From positions 1-64,000 of the forward strand of contig JADDOH010007968.1 of NCBI GenBank assembly GCA_016648135.1: DNA of 64,000 nt, given 5' to 3'. The number at the start of each line of letters is the position of its first letter. Within the stretch, counting starts at the first letter, position 1. Under the pieces are notes generated by a model. That model searched no databases. It saw only the letters and a list, made by a program, of their open reading frames with translations, and was not told the DNA's origin. The DNA comes from Agrypnia vestita (Eukaryota; Arthropoda; Insecta; Trichoptera; Phryganeidae). Of the stretch, positions 10,129 to 20,815 are shown piece by piece. The position numbers and the translations under genes are program-made.

Positions 10129-10449
10129 TCAATTTTGTTTTTTTTTTTTATTTATAATTGGAAAGATGTTGAGTATGGGGTTTGGGAATCGAATTTGACT
10201 GTTAATTATATTATTATTGAGGTTGATATTTTTTCTTATTTCTAAACTTTCAAAACTATCTAATTGTCTATTATTTTTGTTATTTTTTAAAATTTTAAGA
10301 CCTAAATTGATGTCGAAAGTATGGTCATGTTCCAGCAAATGGTTTGAAAATTCCGAGTATCCATTGCTATTTAAACATCTTAAATTTTCCTTAATTCTTT
10401 TTTCTATACTTCTCTTTGTTTTTTTATTATTTATTGGTCCATCTGTGTA
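10129..10449 (-). pseudogene. GIY-YIG endonuclease C-terminal remnant of a PLE
   Basis: An uninterrupted 106-codon frame on the minus strand begins YTDGPINNKKTKRSIEKRI and continues through LNSNGYSEFSNHLLEHDHTF to FESLEIRKNINLNNNI. The pattern (KTKRSxxxRxxE, FSxHLLEHxHTFD, then a tail of the LEIRKN.INL type) fits the distal half of the GIY-YIG domain that follows the reverse transcriptase in Penelope-like elements. The GIY and YIG motifs themselves are not recognisable. The reverse transcriptase is missing. There is no start codon, and it is bounded upstream by a stop at 10450-10452. The assignment rests on pattern memory of the family, so a profile search would settle it. Confidence 0.75.
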
Positions 10450-10477
10450 TTATCCATATTTACCGTCTATGCTGGGT

Positions 10478-11110
10478 GGTTTAGTGATCGATTTCCCCCA
10501 CCGCGAACCTCGCGGTTCCCGCGTTTGCAGATGTCCATTAGCGTTGTGCCGTCGGGTACTTCAGTACGCGACCGCCGGCACGCGATGTTTTTCCGAGGAA
10601 GCGATTAAACTAAACTCGGCTAAAGGCCCCCGCACACACGCCACTTTGCGGCCCGACTCGGCGACAAGTGGCGGTATTCTCACGGGCCTTCACTTTTCTT
10701 AAAAAAAAACTTATCTACGCTTTCACCCCGCTGACCGCCATTCTAGCGCCGACACGTGTGAACCGCTCCCACTCCATTTATATTGCATTCACGCTGAGGT
10801 GTTCCGTTCCATTAACAATTTCATGGAATTTACACGTTGCTACGATGTTATGCTTTCTTTCCATTCTATGGTGCGTTTTGATGCGCTTAATGCCTTTTAG
10901 TCGCGGTGCGATCAGCGGACAAATAGTATATCAAAAATAAAGGAATGACAGAATAGTGAGGCTGTAGTGCTCTTCCATTCTCCTTAACTTTATTAATATT
11001 GAATACTTTAACTTTATTAATATTGAATATTTCTTAATTTCTTTAGTACGAATTCCAGATAATTAAGTATACTTTATACGTATAAAAAAATATATTATGC
11101 GTACATATAA
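10478..11110. other. Unassigned GC-rich to AT-rich stretch
   Basis: The segment 10490-10760 is GC-rich and non-repetitive (for example CGCGAACCTCGCGGTTCCCG, GGCCCCCGCACACACGCC). Open frames are present but show no family similarity and no clean splice boundaries. A short duplication TTAACTTTATTAATATTGAA occurs near 10983 and 11008. Confidence 0.35.
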
Positions 11111-11120
11111 AAATTCATTA

Positions 11121-11380
11121 AAAAATTGCGCCGCCTAGGTCACTAAAAACGATTTTTTTGGCCACGGCCTGTCGATTAATGCTTATATATTCTTAATTAT
11201 TGTAAACAATGTTCAGTTTATTACTTTATAAGAACAAAGGTTCTATCTAAGTTATGGCCCTAAAAAAATACAGTTTAGAATATACATTCTGATATAAATG
11301 AATAATAAAAACCCACATTTTCGCAAAAAAAACGCCGAAATATGCATTTGCAGTGAATGTCCAGCCTTAACACCAAATCG
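11121..11380 (+). repeat. Single arm of the 37826-38703 TIR element
   Basis: Two blocks match that element: GGCCTGTCGATTAATG near 11163 and AATGTTCAGTTTATTAC to TGCATTTGCAGTGAATGTCC at 11208-11365. The second is nearly identical to 38540-38692. The other terminus is not seen here. Confidence 0.65.
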
Positions 11381-12180
11381 AGACGAGAGAGCGACGTCTT
11401 GTCTTTGTCGCGCACCAGATCCCTAAACATCTGCAATAATTATTACATTAGTGCACCTGTTATGTGAAAGTATGGAAGATTTTGCGGAATGAAGACTTGA
11501 TGGTTGAAATAATTATGTTTATCGAATAAAAGTGAGCGGTGTAATGTTTCAAGGAGACGTATTGAAATCAAGCAGGCTTTGTGTTGTTTCTCCTTTAAGC
11601 TTCAAATGCGATCTGACTTTAAAAACCGCTTCGGTTGGGTTGAGAAAACTCGCAAAACCTATCCCGGTTTTTAATAAATTATGTTAAAGTATAAAAATGT
11701 ACATCGATATTTCATTTCTAAATAAGCCCACAACATTTTCCATCTCGGGAATTTTTTATAATATAACCAATAAAATAATAGTCACCCAATTTCTAACTAA
11801 GTTTCGGGCTCCGAGGGTGGTACAACCCCTTAATAAATAATCTAATAATAAGTAGTAAATTGGGAGGAAACGTCCCCGTGTATTGGTCATTGGTCAAACA
11901 TTGGTCAAACAATACCACTCTGTATTATGAATGGATTTGGCGATTACATTGTAGAGACTATTATTCATGACGATAGATTATTATAGATAGTAAGTAATAT
12001 TAACTTTGTTATAACCACCTGAGTCTCTCTTGAACTTGTCTTTCTCTTGAAACTTAAGTAGAGAAAAAAAATATAAAAATAGTGGTTTCCATTGAACGGT
12101 TAAATACACAAATGCATTTTACTCATAAGTATATAAACACACAAATGTAGTAATGAATAACAACACATTTTAACTCTTCT
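11381..12180. other. Unassigned AT-rich stretch
   Basis: No gene was recognised. The motif GATATTTCATTTCTAAATAAG near 11707 recurs near 48049, indicating a small interspersed repeat. A short direct repeat CATTGGTCAAACA occurs near 11890 and 11900. Confidence 0.35.
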
Positions 12181-12260
12181 TTTTCAAATATAGCAAATTT
12201 ATTTTGTGGTGACATAATTATAATTTATATAAATGAACTTTGTAAACACCTCTTATTTAT
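12181..12260 (-). repeat. PLE-type 3' end fragment
   Basis: On the minus strand this reads ATTATGTCACCACAAAATAA followed by TTTGCTATATTTGAA. It matches sequence downstream of the palindromic PLE-type termini at 18310-18375, 55885-55915 and 58683-58720, which share GTCACCACAAA and TTTGCTG/TTTGCTT. Confidence 0.55.
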
Positions 12261-12459
12261 ATAAATCATTTTAACTCTCTTTTACCCCCAGACTGCACAG
12301 GCTAGGGAATACCTATGCACATATCTCTGATATTTTTAATTCCAGTTTAGCACAATATAAAGTTTCCCTAATAAAAGCTCTACACCCTGACATCCTGAAT
12401 TCATAATGCAATCACAAACAAATTATTTCTTAGATTCCTACACTACAAGTCACATGTTG

Positions 12460-12651
12460 AGTAGCTTGTTAGTCTTGTGGTTAGGACATTGGCCTCGTGA
12501 TCCAAAGGTTGCGGGTTTGAACCTCACTCCAGACTAGCAAGTTAGTCCTATTTTCATAGCACAAGCGTTTAGCTTAGTTTGAAAATAGTAAGAATATTGA
12601 TGTGACACGTATTCCGTGTTCACATCTCTATTTAAAAAAAAAAAAAAAAAA
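12460..12651 (+). mobile_element. tRNA-derived SINE
   Basis: The head contains an A-box-like TAGTCTTGTGGTTAGGA and a B-box-like GGTTGCGGGTTTGAACC at tRNA-like spacing (pol III internal promoter). A unique body follows (TTAGTCCTATTTTCATAGCA, TGACACGTATTCCGTGTTCA) and then a poly-A run at 12632-12650. A diverged partial copy of the body is at 17540-17625. Confidence 0.8.
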
Positions 12652-12699
12652 CATTAGACAATCCTAACTACAATTTTATTTATTAGACAATGCTAAGTA

Positions 12700-12917
12700 T
12701 ATTTTTATTTCACCTATCACAGATATTATATTTACTCAAGTTTTTTTGTGTATGTACTCAAGTATATGTATATGTAACCGTGTATGTTTTCTTACTTGCA
12801 TTAAGTTAATTTATTTATAAAATTTTTCAATTACATTTTGTTGACTATTTTTATTTTATTTTCAAATATTTACTCATGTTGTAAAAACCCCTTGGGCGTA
12901 AATAAATAAATAAAAAA
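12700..12917 (+). repeat. Jockey-like LINE 3' end
   Basis: The terminal block TTGTAAAAACCCCTTGGGCG and the TAAATAAATAAATA tail match, in this orientation, the minus-strand ends at 27811, 39419 and 57402 (reading GCCCTTATGGGC and similar). Only untranslated 3' sequence remains. Confidence 0.55.
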
Positions 12918-12919
12918 TA

Positions 12920-13588
12920 ATACTTCAATCAGTACTTTCTTGAAGTAGGTACAATAGTTTTCTAACTTTTAAATAGTTCATATTGGTTGGTTGATGTACC
13001 CCCTTTTCGCGGGAACATGGTGCGGGCGACGCCACTTTGTTACGCGTAGTCGATTCGAGCGGTCGACCGAATAATGGTAGTACGCAAAAAGTGGTTGATT
13101 CGGCCGCAACAATTAACCCGGCCTTTAAACATTACCGCGGGGAAAAGTAGTTAGGCGATCATTAAAAAAAGTTAAAGTTCTTACAAATACTAATTAACCG
13201 AACGTTGCCGTCGGTTCTTGCGTAGTGCTCGGCCTTGGTTTTCTTCTTGCCCCGCGTCGCAGTTCTTTCGATAGCAATAAACATTCTTCGATTGCCGTTT
13301 ATTAGAAAAATGGTCACCGATGACGCAGGCTGGCGCCGGCATACCGTGCGGTGACAATTTTTTACTATCGCGATTTACGGTTTCAATCTCGACGGGAAGG
13401 TCTTTAGTGAGAGAACTTCCTCAACAGGCGGCACGTAAAATGTCCATCTTCGTTTCTGGCAGAAAAACCCGGATGTTGGAAATGATTTCCAGTGTACGGT
13501 GCCGTAATGTACTTGTGTTGCTACATTAAAAAATTGTAAATAGCAGTTCTTGCAAAGGTGGATTACAATTGACATACTAATAAGTCAT
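12920..13588. other. Unassigned GC-rich non-repetitive segment
   Basis: Positions 13000-13500 are GC-richer than the surroundings and do not recur in the window. Open frames on both strands lack similarity and splice context. It could be regulatory or an untranslated exon. I cannot support either. Confidence 0.3.
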
Positions 13589-13613
13589 GGGCCCGAATAC
13601 AGTCAGTACTTAA

Positions 13614-14430
13614 GGGGTCAGGCCACCTTGGCGTTTGAAAAATAATAAGAATGAAGAAAAAACTTTTTTTAACGCAGTCATTAAATATAATAAAATAATC
13701 ATACATAGTATTTTTATGAATAGTTTGCAATGTTAATTTTTTTTTTTAAATGGCGGAGATGTGAGATGTGAGCCGACAAGTAGAGCCCTGTTTTGAAAAT
13801 CCTCGCCGATGTACGTGATTTATCTGCTAGGCATTATCTAAAACACAATTTTTTTTTCTTGCTAAGAAGGGTAATAGTTATCGTGTGACGTAGGGTAGTT
13901 ATTTTTTTTAAATTACGGCTGTTTGAAAAAAAAATTATAACTTTTGAACATGACATCCAATCAATAAAATCCCACGTCACACTTTAGACAATATTATGAA
14001 AAATAACTCTTGTAAATTTCAACCAAATCGATTATCGAACGTGTAGATCGGGAGATATCGTGGACATCGTTTTGAAAAAATTAGTTTCGAGAAAAACGCA
14101 AAAAAAAAATACGACGTCAGGGACTTAAAATCGAATATTTTTTTTAATTACCTTTAAACTTCAATTTCCGGACCATACATGGGGTATTGTTCTATTGTTG
14201 CTATGATATCCTGTGATTCCTTTTGAGCTTCTTTTTTCAATTTCCTGGCCTCTTTAGTCTCCTGTTGAGCTCTTATGTTGGCTTTGGCCAACTCTGATGC
14301 GCTCACTATGATTACTATAACTTCGCAAATATGAAATTTTTGAATAATTTAACGCTTTAAATATTCTTAAAAGTATAAACAATTTAATTAGCCAAAAAAA
14401 AATTTTAAAATTTCAAGGTGGCATCACCCC
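13614..14430. mobile_element. PIF/Harbinger-like non-autonomous element
   Basis: The ends GGGGTCAGGCCACCTT and, on the other strand, GGGGTGATGCCACCTT match at 14 of 16 positions. They are flanked by TAA on both sides (13611-13613 and 14431-14433). A 3-bp TAA duplication suits PIF/Harbinger. The interior keeps a short coding remnant (14154-14342, minus) and otherwise AT-rich sequence. The superfamily is inferred from the target duplication and terminus only. Confidence 0.6.
14154..14342 (-). pseudogene. Charged coiled-coil protein tail inside the 13614-14430 element
   Basis: An open frame of 57 codons or more on the minus strand ends in a stop at 14154. It contains SASELAKANIRAQQETKEAR, then KLKKEAQKESQDIIATIEQY and finally PMYGPEIEV. 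The Ala/Glu/Lys-rich heptad-like stretch predicts a coiled coil. No start codon is visible. Autonomous PIF/Harbinger elements carry a second Myb/SANT-like protein that often ends in a charged helix, so this may be its C-terminus. That identification is inference, and another transposon protein is possible. Confidence 0.45.
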
Positions 14431-14746
14431 TAAAATGTTTTAATCGTTAAAGTAAGCTTTAAAAGTGTAATTTGTACTGCAAATTACGCTTTTAAAGGGT
14501 ACTTTAACCTTTAAGTCATCAAGTATCTACTCTATATTCGGGCCTTACTCTTTTCTTTGATTGAAAATCTCGTTTGGCGATAACCATTAAATTTTATAGG
14601 AAGCTCATACAGCCGTCTCGTGATTTACGGTATTATGTATTTACAAATTACCTGTTCTATATTGAATTGGGTATTTTTACATTACAGTAATACCTGGCGT
14701 TGGTTACTGATATTTTTTATTTAATTAATTAATAAATAATACTAAT

Positions 14747-14888
14747 GCCCGGTTTTTTCAAGTTGGATTAAAATAAAAGTTCGTTTAACGCATAGATTTT
14801 TACGGAAACGGATTGTGATGATGGTGAAGAACGCAAAAATCTATGCTTTATACGAACTTTTACTTTAATCCAACTTGAAACAACCGGC
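14747..14888. mobile_element. Foldback MITE (CCGGTT family), copy 1
   Basis: The arms GTTGGATTAAAATAAAAGTT and TTTTACTTTAATCCAACTTG are inverted and surround CATAGATTTTTACGG / CAAAAATCTATGC. The ends are GCCCGGTT and AACCGGC. The same structure is at 16097-16241 and 37049-37193. The whole copy would fold into one hairpin. Confidence 0.75.
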
Positions 14889-14895
14889 TCCAACA

Positions 14896-14942
14896 AACGT
14901 TTACCGATTTCGTTACCACCGTGTCGTTTGTCAGGACGGACG
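14896..14942 (-). ncRNA. Decayed hammerhead motif
   Basis: Minus strand: GTCCTGACAAACG, then CACGGTGGTAACGAAATCGG and TAAACG. It aligns with the intact motif at 21330-21370, but the first core reads CTGACAA instead of CUGANGA. Stem II is also disrupted, so it is predicted inactive. Confidence 0.5.
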
Positions 14943-14949
14943 CACAATA

Positions 14950-15540
14950 ACGACGTCAAAAATAATAAATATTGTTTTTTAGTTTTCTGCAAATAATTAT
15001 TTTCAACTACATTTCTTAAAAAGTTTACGCTTTAAACATAAAAAGCCATAATTTCCCTTTATATGGATACCTATAATGTCATAGCCGCTTCTGGATGAAA
15101 GCCTCCTCAGGTATATCATGCTTTTCTTAATTCAATCTGCTGCGTATTTCCACAAAATTTGATGATTTTATCAATCCAGCGAGTTTTTATCAGCCTGCCA
15201 CTGGATGACTACATTCGTCCCGCGATTGTCCGTCCTTCGAGCAATCCGAGTGACCTGCCCATTGTCATTTCATTCTCATAGCGCATTCAACTATATCAAC
15301 TGCTCCGGTCTGCTGTCTATAAGTATAATCTACAATATATTTTCTCGATCGTGCGAACTAAAAAGTGATATTTTATTCATGTGCCTACACGCCCACATTC
15401 CACCTAAATAAAATATGGATTATTTCTACTACTTGTATTTATATTTACACGACATACTTGTGTGCTGTCGAGAAACAAGACGACGAGGAATCGCGCGTTT
15501 TATCTGCAAAATTGATGTCAACAAAATAAAAAAAATCGCC
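14950..15540. other. Unassigned stretch
   Basis: Mixed composition with short open frames but no recognised similarity. Nothing here recurs elsewhere in the window. Confidence 0.35.
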
Positions 15541-16055
15541 GTCTCCCGTCGGCCGCGCGGGTTCGGGAGACAAGGTGGCCTCTGGAGGCAGATGGCGCGG
15601 ACTATTTTTAATCAGCCGGAAAGTATGTCATTCATTATGTCGGTCGCTCTGCTCCCGCGAGTGTGAGAAATTCGCGAGCGCGTCTCCCCGCCCCGCCCGC
15701 CGCCCGCCGCCGCGTGTCACGGTGATCGGCCGTCATCTTCGGGTCTATTCCGGGCTGATCGGAACCCACTTTCGCGACAGGCGACGTCCTGGCTCGCGGC
15801 CAACTCAAAGGTTGCGCTCGACCGGTGAACTTGCGCGGCTGCCGCTGATAAAATGTCGCGTCTTCCGAACCCCCGACCGGGCCGAGCGGAAGATAAATAT
15901 ACTGCCAAGGTTTTCCGTTAAGAGCGTAATAAAGAAAACCCACCATCGTCACGCTCCTGCGAACCACCGAGGCCTTCTCGAGCCGTAGTTTTCGCCACTC
16001 CTGTTGCATACCAAGTTTTGCTACGAAATGCCAAGTCCGACTTCCTAGCATCCCC
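15541..16055. other. GC-rich island (possible promoter or untranslated exon)
   Basis: This is one of the most GC-rich blocks in the window, with CGCCCGCCGCCCGCCGCCGC near 15700 and many CpGs, against an AT-rich background. Open frames on both strands (up to about 138 codons) overlap one another and look like a by-product of GC content. In insects such islands can mark promoters, enhancers or 5' exons. No TATA box or initiator could be assigned with confidence. Confidence 0.4.
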
Positions 16056-16096
16056 GAGAGGTCTTCAGACCCGGGGACCCTGACTAACGCGACCGA

Positions 16097-16241
16097 GGGC
16101 CGGTTGTTTCGAGTTGGATTAAAGTAAAAGTTCGTTTAAAGCGTAGATTTTTGCGTTCTCCGCCAATCAGGCGATCCGTTTCCGTAAAAATCTACGCTTT
16201 AAACGAACTTTTATTCCAATCCAACTTGAAATAACCGGGCC
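16097..16241. mobile_element. Foldback MITE (CCGGTT family), copy 2
   Basis: The ends are GGGCCGGTTGTTTC and ATAACCGGGCC. The arms GTTGGATTAAAGTAAAAGTT and GTAAAAATCTACGCTTTAAA with their complements fold into a long hairpin. The loop contains TTCTCCGCCAATCAGGCG. The flank after the right end is TTA. Confidence 0.8.
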
Positions 16242-16249
16242 TTAGTCAT

Positions 16250-16715
16250 ACCCAATAGGATAACTTCGCGCTCCTTTCTGAGCCTACCCTCTTAGGGTCG
16301 ATTGTATCAACTTGGACTATAGTGGGCGATGGCAGTTTAAACTACTGTGAATCTGGTTTAAGCCGGCGTGCGTGCGCACTACGCGCGATCTAATTGGACA
16401 TATGTCATCGAAAATCGTTTTTATTCAATTTCTCGTCTTTGTAGTGTTGAAATGTACATAAATCATGGAGGATGCCACAGATTTTTCTGATGATCAACTG
16501 ATTCTACAGTATAACCTTAAAAGGAAAACCTTCTCTGGCTTAAAGGACCCTTCTCTGGCTTCCCTCAGCAACGTGTGTTTGTCCGCGGGATTAAAGAATT
16601 TGCACTTGTATATTGTAGACAAGGTAGTGATGACATTTTGTCGTCCATATAAAGCTTCAGCCTGCTTTTGGCCATGAAAAATTTCGCCCGATACCGTAGC
16701 CTAGTTAACGGTACG
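16250..16715. other. Unassigned; includes a 70-codon open frame
   Basis: An ATG-started frame at 16465-16677 (MEDATDFSDDQLILQYNLKR at the start) has protein-like composition in its first half and a tandem TTCTCTGGCT pair. I do not recognise it. There is no Kozak-like or splice context I trust, so it could be a transposon-derived fragment or chance. Confidence 0.3.
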
Positions 16716-17150
16716 AGATTATTTATTTATTTAATTCGGTCATCCAACAGGGAGACATAGTTGCTTGATAAGATGAAATACAAAAAAAGTAGTTACATGT
16801 CTCCCTCAATTAAAGGATAACACAAATAGGACATAATCATAGATAGATAAGTCAATTTGACAATGACAGTTAAAACATCATTTAAATGATTGTTCCAAAT
16901 TTAGCTTTAACATAGACAGAAAGGGGCTCGTAATGTATATAATATACATGATAAACATTATCAGGGAGGGGGACGAGTTTCTAGTGTCTGCTTCACCATA
17001 TGGCAATATTCTTCATATTTAGTGTTAAAAATATCCGTTGAATTGAAGAGGTAATTATAATCTGAGCATATGCGTGGAATGGGAGAGGATTTCCTATTGT
17101 TGGTTAATGGTTGATAAATTGGAATGGAAAAGAGGTATTATTGCTCTTGT
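16716..17150 (-). repeat. Probable non-LTR retrotransposon 3' end
   Basis: The plus-strand left edge TTATTTATTTAATTCGG is the reverse complement of the TAAATAAATAA tails that end other Jockey-like copies in the window. Upstream minus-strand frames are broken and not clearly recognisable. An inverted pair GGGAGACATAG / CATGTCTCCC lies at 16751 and 16797. Confidence 0.35.
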
Positions 17151-17500
17151 CTCTGCTGCATTCAGTAGAGTCCATTGTTGATCTGAAGATGCAACACCCG
17201 TTTTATGAAGACAACACTTCTTTTCGGGCTGTAAAATCCGCCACGAGACCCCACGGCCAACCGCACTTATCATGTCCCTGACATATTATTATTACCACTG
17301 GTCGACGTCAGTGTGGAATGCCATCATGTCTCTTTTACGACATCTTTAAAGTGACCGCCACGAGACCGCTTGGCATCGCAAAAGTTATTTTAGCAGACAG
17401 GGCAACGAATGAAGTGTAAACATTACTGACGAAACCTTCGGCAACAACGCTTATAAATACGCACATGTAAACACAGTGTTAGTTTGGTAAGGGTGTCTTC
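17151..17500. other. Unassigned stretch
   Basis: No gene or repeat was recognised. The part at 17220-17410 is GC-richer and unique within the window. Confidence 0.35.
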
Positions 17501-17503
17501 TAA

Positions 17504-17625
17504 TGACCAAGTGTGGTCGGTGTTTGGAGCGTCTTCACGAGAGACCACCAAACTAGTCCTACTTTCATAGGAAAATGCATGAAAATAGTAAAAATTGTAC
17601 TTAAAATCTCATTTATATTTAAAAA
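17504..17625 (+). repeat. Degenerate copy of the 12460 SINE
   Basis: The shared body CTAGTCCTACTTTCATAG, GAAAATAGTAA, then ATCTCATTTATATTTAAAAA parallels the SINE at 12540-12640. The tRNA-like head is heavily diverged. Confidence 0.5.
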
Positions 17626-17749
17626 AAAATATGGTACACTAAGGTCTTCAGATGCGACAGATACTGCGTTTAGTGTTGCAGTAATAAGTCCCCATTTGAG
17701 CACAAAAGGATCATACATACGCCCAATACTGGTATTTCTGTTATTATTA

Positions 17750-17965
17750 TTGTGAGTTCTAAAAAAAAATTTGGTCTTTAACAGAACAAACAATTCTTTT
17801 AAGTAGGGAATGTGTCAAAAATAATTTTATCACGATTTCACTCATCACCGGATGTATATTGTGAGTTCTAAAAAAAACATTTGGTCTTTAACAGAACAAT
17901 TCTTTTAAGTAGGGAATGTGTCAAAAATAATTTTATCACGATTTCACTCATCACCGTACGTATAT
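17750..17965. repeat. Tandem duplication of ~107 bp
   Basis: GTGAGTTCTAAAAAAAA, TTTGGTCTTTAACAGAACAA and CACGATTTCACTCATCACCG occur twice in the same order. The copies begin near 17752 and 17859 and differ mainly by a 4-base indel and run length. The near identity indicates a recent local duplication. Confidence 0.85.
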
Positions 17966-18164
17966 AACCGAATATATTCCGTTTAACTTCGCAACAAATT
18001 ACCTTCTTTGGAAGTCAGGTGGGATGGGTGAGATAAATTTATTTTTATTTTCATAATCGAAGACGTGATAATTAAGATTTTCCGCATTAATGTGTAATAT
18101 ACACAATATTTTAGTTTAAGTACATTTTGTACATGTTGAATTTTATATCCCGTAAGTAAAATAA

Positions 18165-18400
18165 TATATATTTTATAGAAATTTTGTTTTCACCACATTT
18201 TGATGAAAAAAAAATCGACATATTTCAGAGCCCGTAGAGCTTACTTATTTGTGTCAGGGGCCATGGGCTCTGAAACATGTCGAACTTTTTTCAACAAAAA
18301 AGTGGTGTAAACAAAGTTTATTTCTCCGAAATATAATTATAATGTCACCACAAAACAAGTTTGCTGTCTTTGAAGAAGAAGTAAAATAATATAATAAAAA
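18165..18400. mobile_element. PLE-type palindromic terminus with hammerhead remnant
   Basis: The arms around 18172-18232 and 18262-18325 are imperfect inverted repeats (TTTTCACCACATTTTGATG facing CAACAAAAAAGTGGTGTAAAC; CGACATATTTCAGAGCCC facing GGGCTCTGAAACATGTCG). The plus strand keeps the second half of a hammerhead (CTCTGAAACATGTCGA) but lacks CUGANGA. Downstream is the family block ATGTCACCACAAAACAAG. Confidence 0.55.
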
Positions 18401-20815
18401 TATTATAACTATAGATTGTATAAACGTGGGGTGAGCTCGACGATTCAGCACTGTATGGTTTTGAAGTCAACGTGATTATGTAATGCTGACGGCAAATTAC
18501 TTATGACCGCGCGCGCTATAATTTAGTTAAAACTTTTATATATAATTATGTTTGCTATTAAAACACAAGTGTGCAACGTGAGCAACCGCTGCACACCGCA
18601 CAGTGGTGTAGTCTACGATCTATGACTCCGCCACTATTCCTTATTAGATTATATTATGTTTGCTCAGCGTTACTCGACCGTTAAAATTAATGATGCGTTT
18701 CGCGATCGGTGGTTAGAGCTGTCTCGCAAATTACACAATTATAATATGAATAAAGTAATTATTTATCTTAGTCTTTGCCGCTTTCCTAAACTCCTATTTT
18801 TTTATTATTAAAATCTCTTAAAGATATATAATATTTGGTTTAGAATCTTAACGTGTCACTAGAAATGTTCTCAGGTTTTCACAACCGTTCAGAATTATCT
18901 GGCTTGAGTTTTCTGGAACCTTTCTGGCCTGCAGATAGCATTGGTATCCGAAGAGCCGTCCCATTAGGGCTGTCACTACTCACCGATATACTGCCCTTCT
19001 TAGGTAAAAAGGTTAAGAGAAAAAAAGAAAGGTTAAGAAAAAAATTAAGAGAAAAACAAAATTAAAGTGTATTTTGTCGAAAGCATGTTTTTGGCTCAAA
19101 TTAATATAAAAAATTGAATTTTCCTTCCTTTTACCTAAACAAAGCAGAGTTTATTATGCTTATTATAATAATCCAGTCATATTGGTGTTGTGTTGTAGAG
19201 CTTTCGAATAATTACGGGTCATTTAATTTATATGCCCGGATATATATCCGGAAGATAGTAATTTAGTTGTGTATCCGTGAGGTAGCTCTTAATTCTTGTA
19301 TTTGCTTTCTTGAGTGTTCTTTAAATATTTTATTTTCGTGTAACTTTGGTTAAGTTTTTAAATGTAACATGTAATACAATAGTATGAAAGCATTTACTTT
19401 CTTGAGTCGTATATATATACATCCTTTCTCATTCTTACATCATTAATCAATATACCTTGTTGCTTCGTTCCCTCTACCTTCGTTTTCGTCGGAGGCGCGG
19501 CTACGAAGTTGGTTCAGTAATCATTGTAAGGTCTAATGATGAACGCGGGTGATTTATATCGATAGCCAATAGCGTGTCATCCGTCAATCCACTTTTGTTG
19601 ACTTATGTAAATGATTTATTATCTTTGGTTGGCGTATGAGTACATCATTACGCTTTTAAAAAAATGAATGTGCTTTTAATGGTATTCAAATATGGGTCAA
19701 TTCATTTTGTGTAACTATATAGAATGGGTTATTTTTATAGACAGATAAAATATTATCCAATTACATTATCATTAAAAATTTATCATCGCTTAAAAATCAT
19801 GGCTTAACATTATCGGAATAAAACAGTAATTGGAGAAAGGTGACAGATATAAGCATATAAATAATTCACGAGCGTGAAAGTTTTTATCAATGTGTTGTTC
19901 GAAAAGACTTATCTACGAGCAAAGATTCCAGGAAGGAAGTTTTTTCGCATTGGATTAAGGTATTATGGAGACCACACATTGTCCTGAATACTGTGTTATT
20001 TAATCTACTCCTTCATTGAAAATATTAACCTTTCTGAAGAATCATGATTGCTGTTCGTGATGTAAAGTGGTAGATAATATGGAAATCCGATGCATAAGCC
20101 CTTGTTAGACCAAAGTGATGCAGATCAGTGCACGAAATTGAAATATATGGGGAGAATAATTGTTGAGATGAGCTTTGTAAATAGGGCGAAGGATTTGTCA
20201 TTTTGTATTTCCAACCTTTATCCGCGTGACAAATGCGTTCTGCGGTCATGACCTAAATCTCAGATTACGAATGTTCAAATGTGTTCTCGCTTTTACTTTA
20301 TGATATGAAAGCATGAACATGAACATTTACCTAAGAATTAATAAGGCGGCTTGAAACATTTCAATTAAAGATGTGGATCTAATGATGCTCAGAATTAGCA
20401 TAGAGTGAGTACGCATGAATATTTCAACATCTCGGATACGTGATGAGATAGCTACCCAGAGAAGTATCAGATACTGAATGCACAAAGATGTTAAACAAGC
20501 ATACACTGCATGGAAATACACATGACGTGGCAATTTTTTTTTCAAAAGTTTTACAACGAAATAATAGTTTTTTTATGTACCTTAATAATAGCCAATAAAA
20601 AAATCACCTCCCTTAAAAAAACATCTAATTTTATTCTTCCAGCGTAGTTTAATTCCTCATGTAATTTTACATCACCATATGTATGTATAGGACTCCGGTT
20701 TAATTAATAAATGTTAAGGGTTCGGTAGCTAATAATGTCTATTGCTTATGCAATTCGTAAGCTTTTAACTACCACAAAAACGTTAAATTAATATTAGATT
20801 AATTTATTAAGTATA
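18401..20815. other. Long unassigned AT-rich stretch
   Basis: No family-recognisable coding region was found. A 66-residue ATG frame at 18865-19062 (basic C-terminus KKVKRKKERLRKK) resembles nothing I know. The segment 18480-18720 contains CGCGCGCGCTATAATTTAG and GC-richer unique sequence. Minus-strand frames at 20025-20545 have no similarity. The motif GGGTTCGGTAGCTAATAATG near 20718 recurs near 24945. Confidence 0.35.

Larger units (their letters stand above)
9905..10477 (-). mobile_element. 5'-truncated Penelope-like element
   Basis: On the minus strand the order is a decayed GIY-YIG endonuclease tail (10449-10129), a short untranslated region, a hammerhead ribozyme motif (10014-9974) and an AT-rich end ending near GTGGTGTATACCAAG. 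This is the expected order for the 3' part of a Penelope-like element. Sequence upstream of 10478 on the minus strand is unrelated GC-rich DNA, marking the truncation point. Confidence 0.75.
13589..14547. mobile_element. Palindromic MITE interrupted by a Harbinger-like element
   Basis: The left piece GGGCCCGAATACAGTCAGTA (13589 on) and the right piece ending CTCTATATTCGGGCC (14547) are inverted repeats. After removing 13614-14430 the two halves form a palindrome whose centre is the hairpin at 14449-14511 (TTTAAAAGTGTAATTTG facing CAAATTACGCTTTTAAA). The outer element is therefore older than its insertion. Confidence 0.65.

Noticed and set aside
15575..16051. Overlapping open frames of about 137 codons on both strands as host genes
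   Set aside because: They overlap on opposite strands, lie in very GC-rich DNA and have no family features; GC content alone keeps them open.
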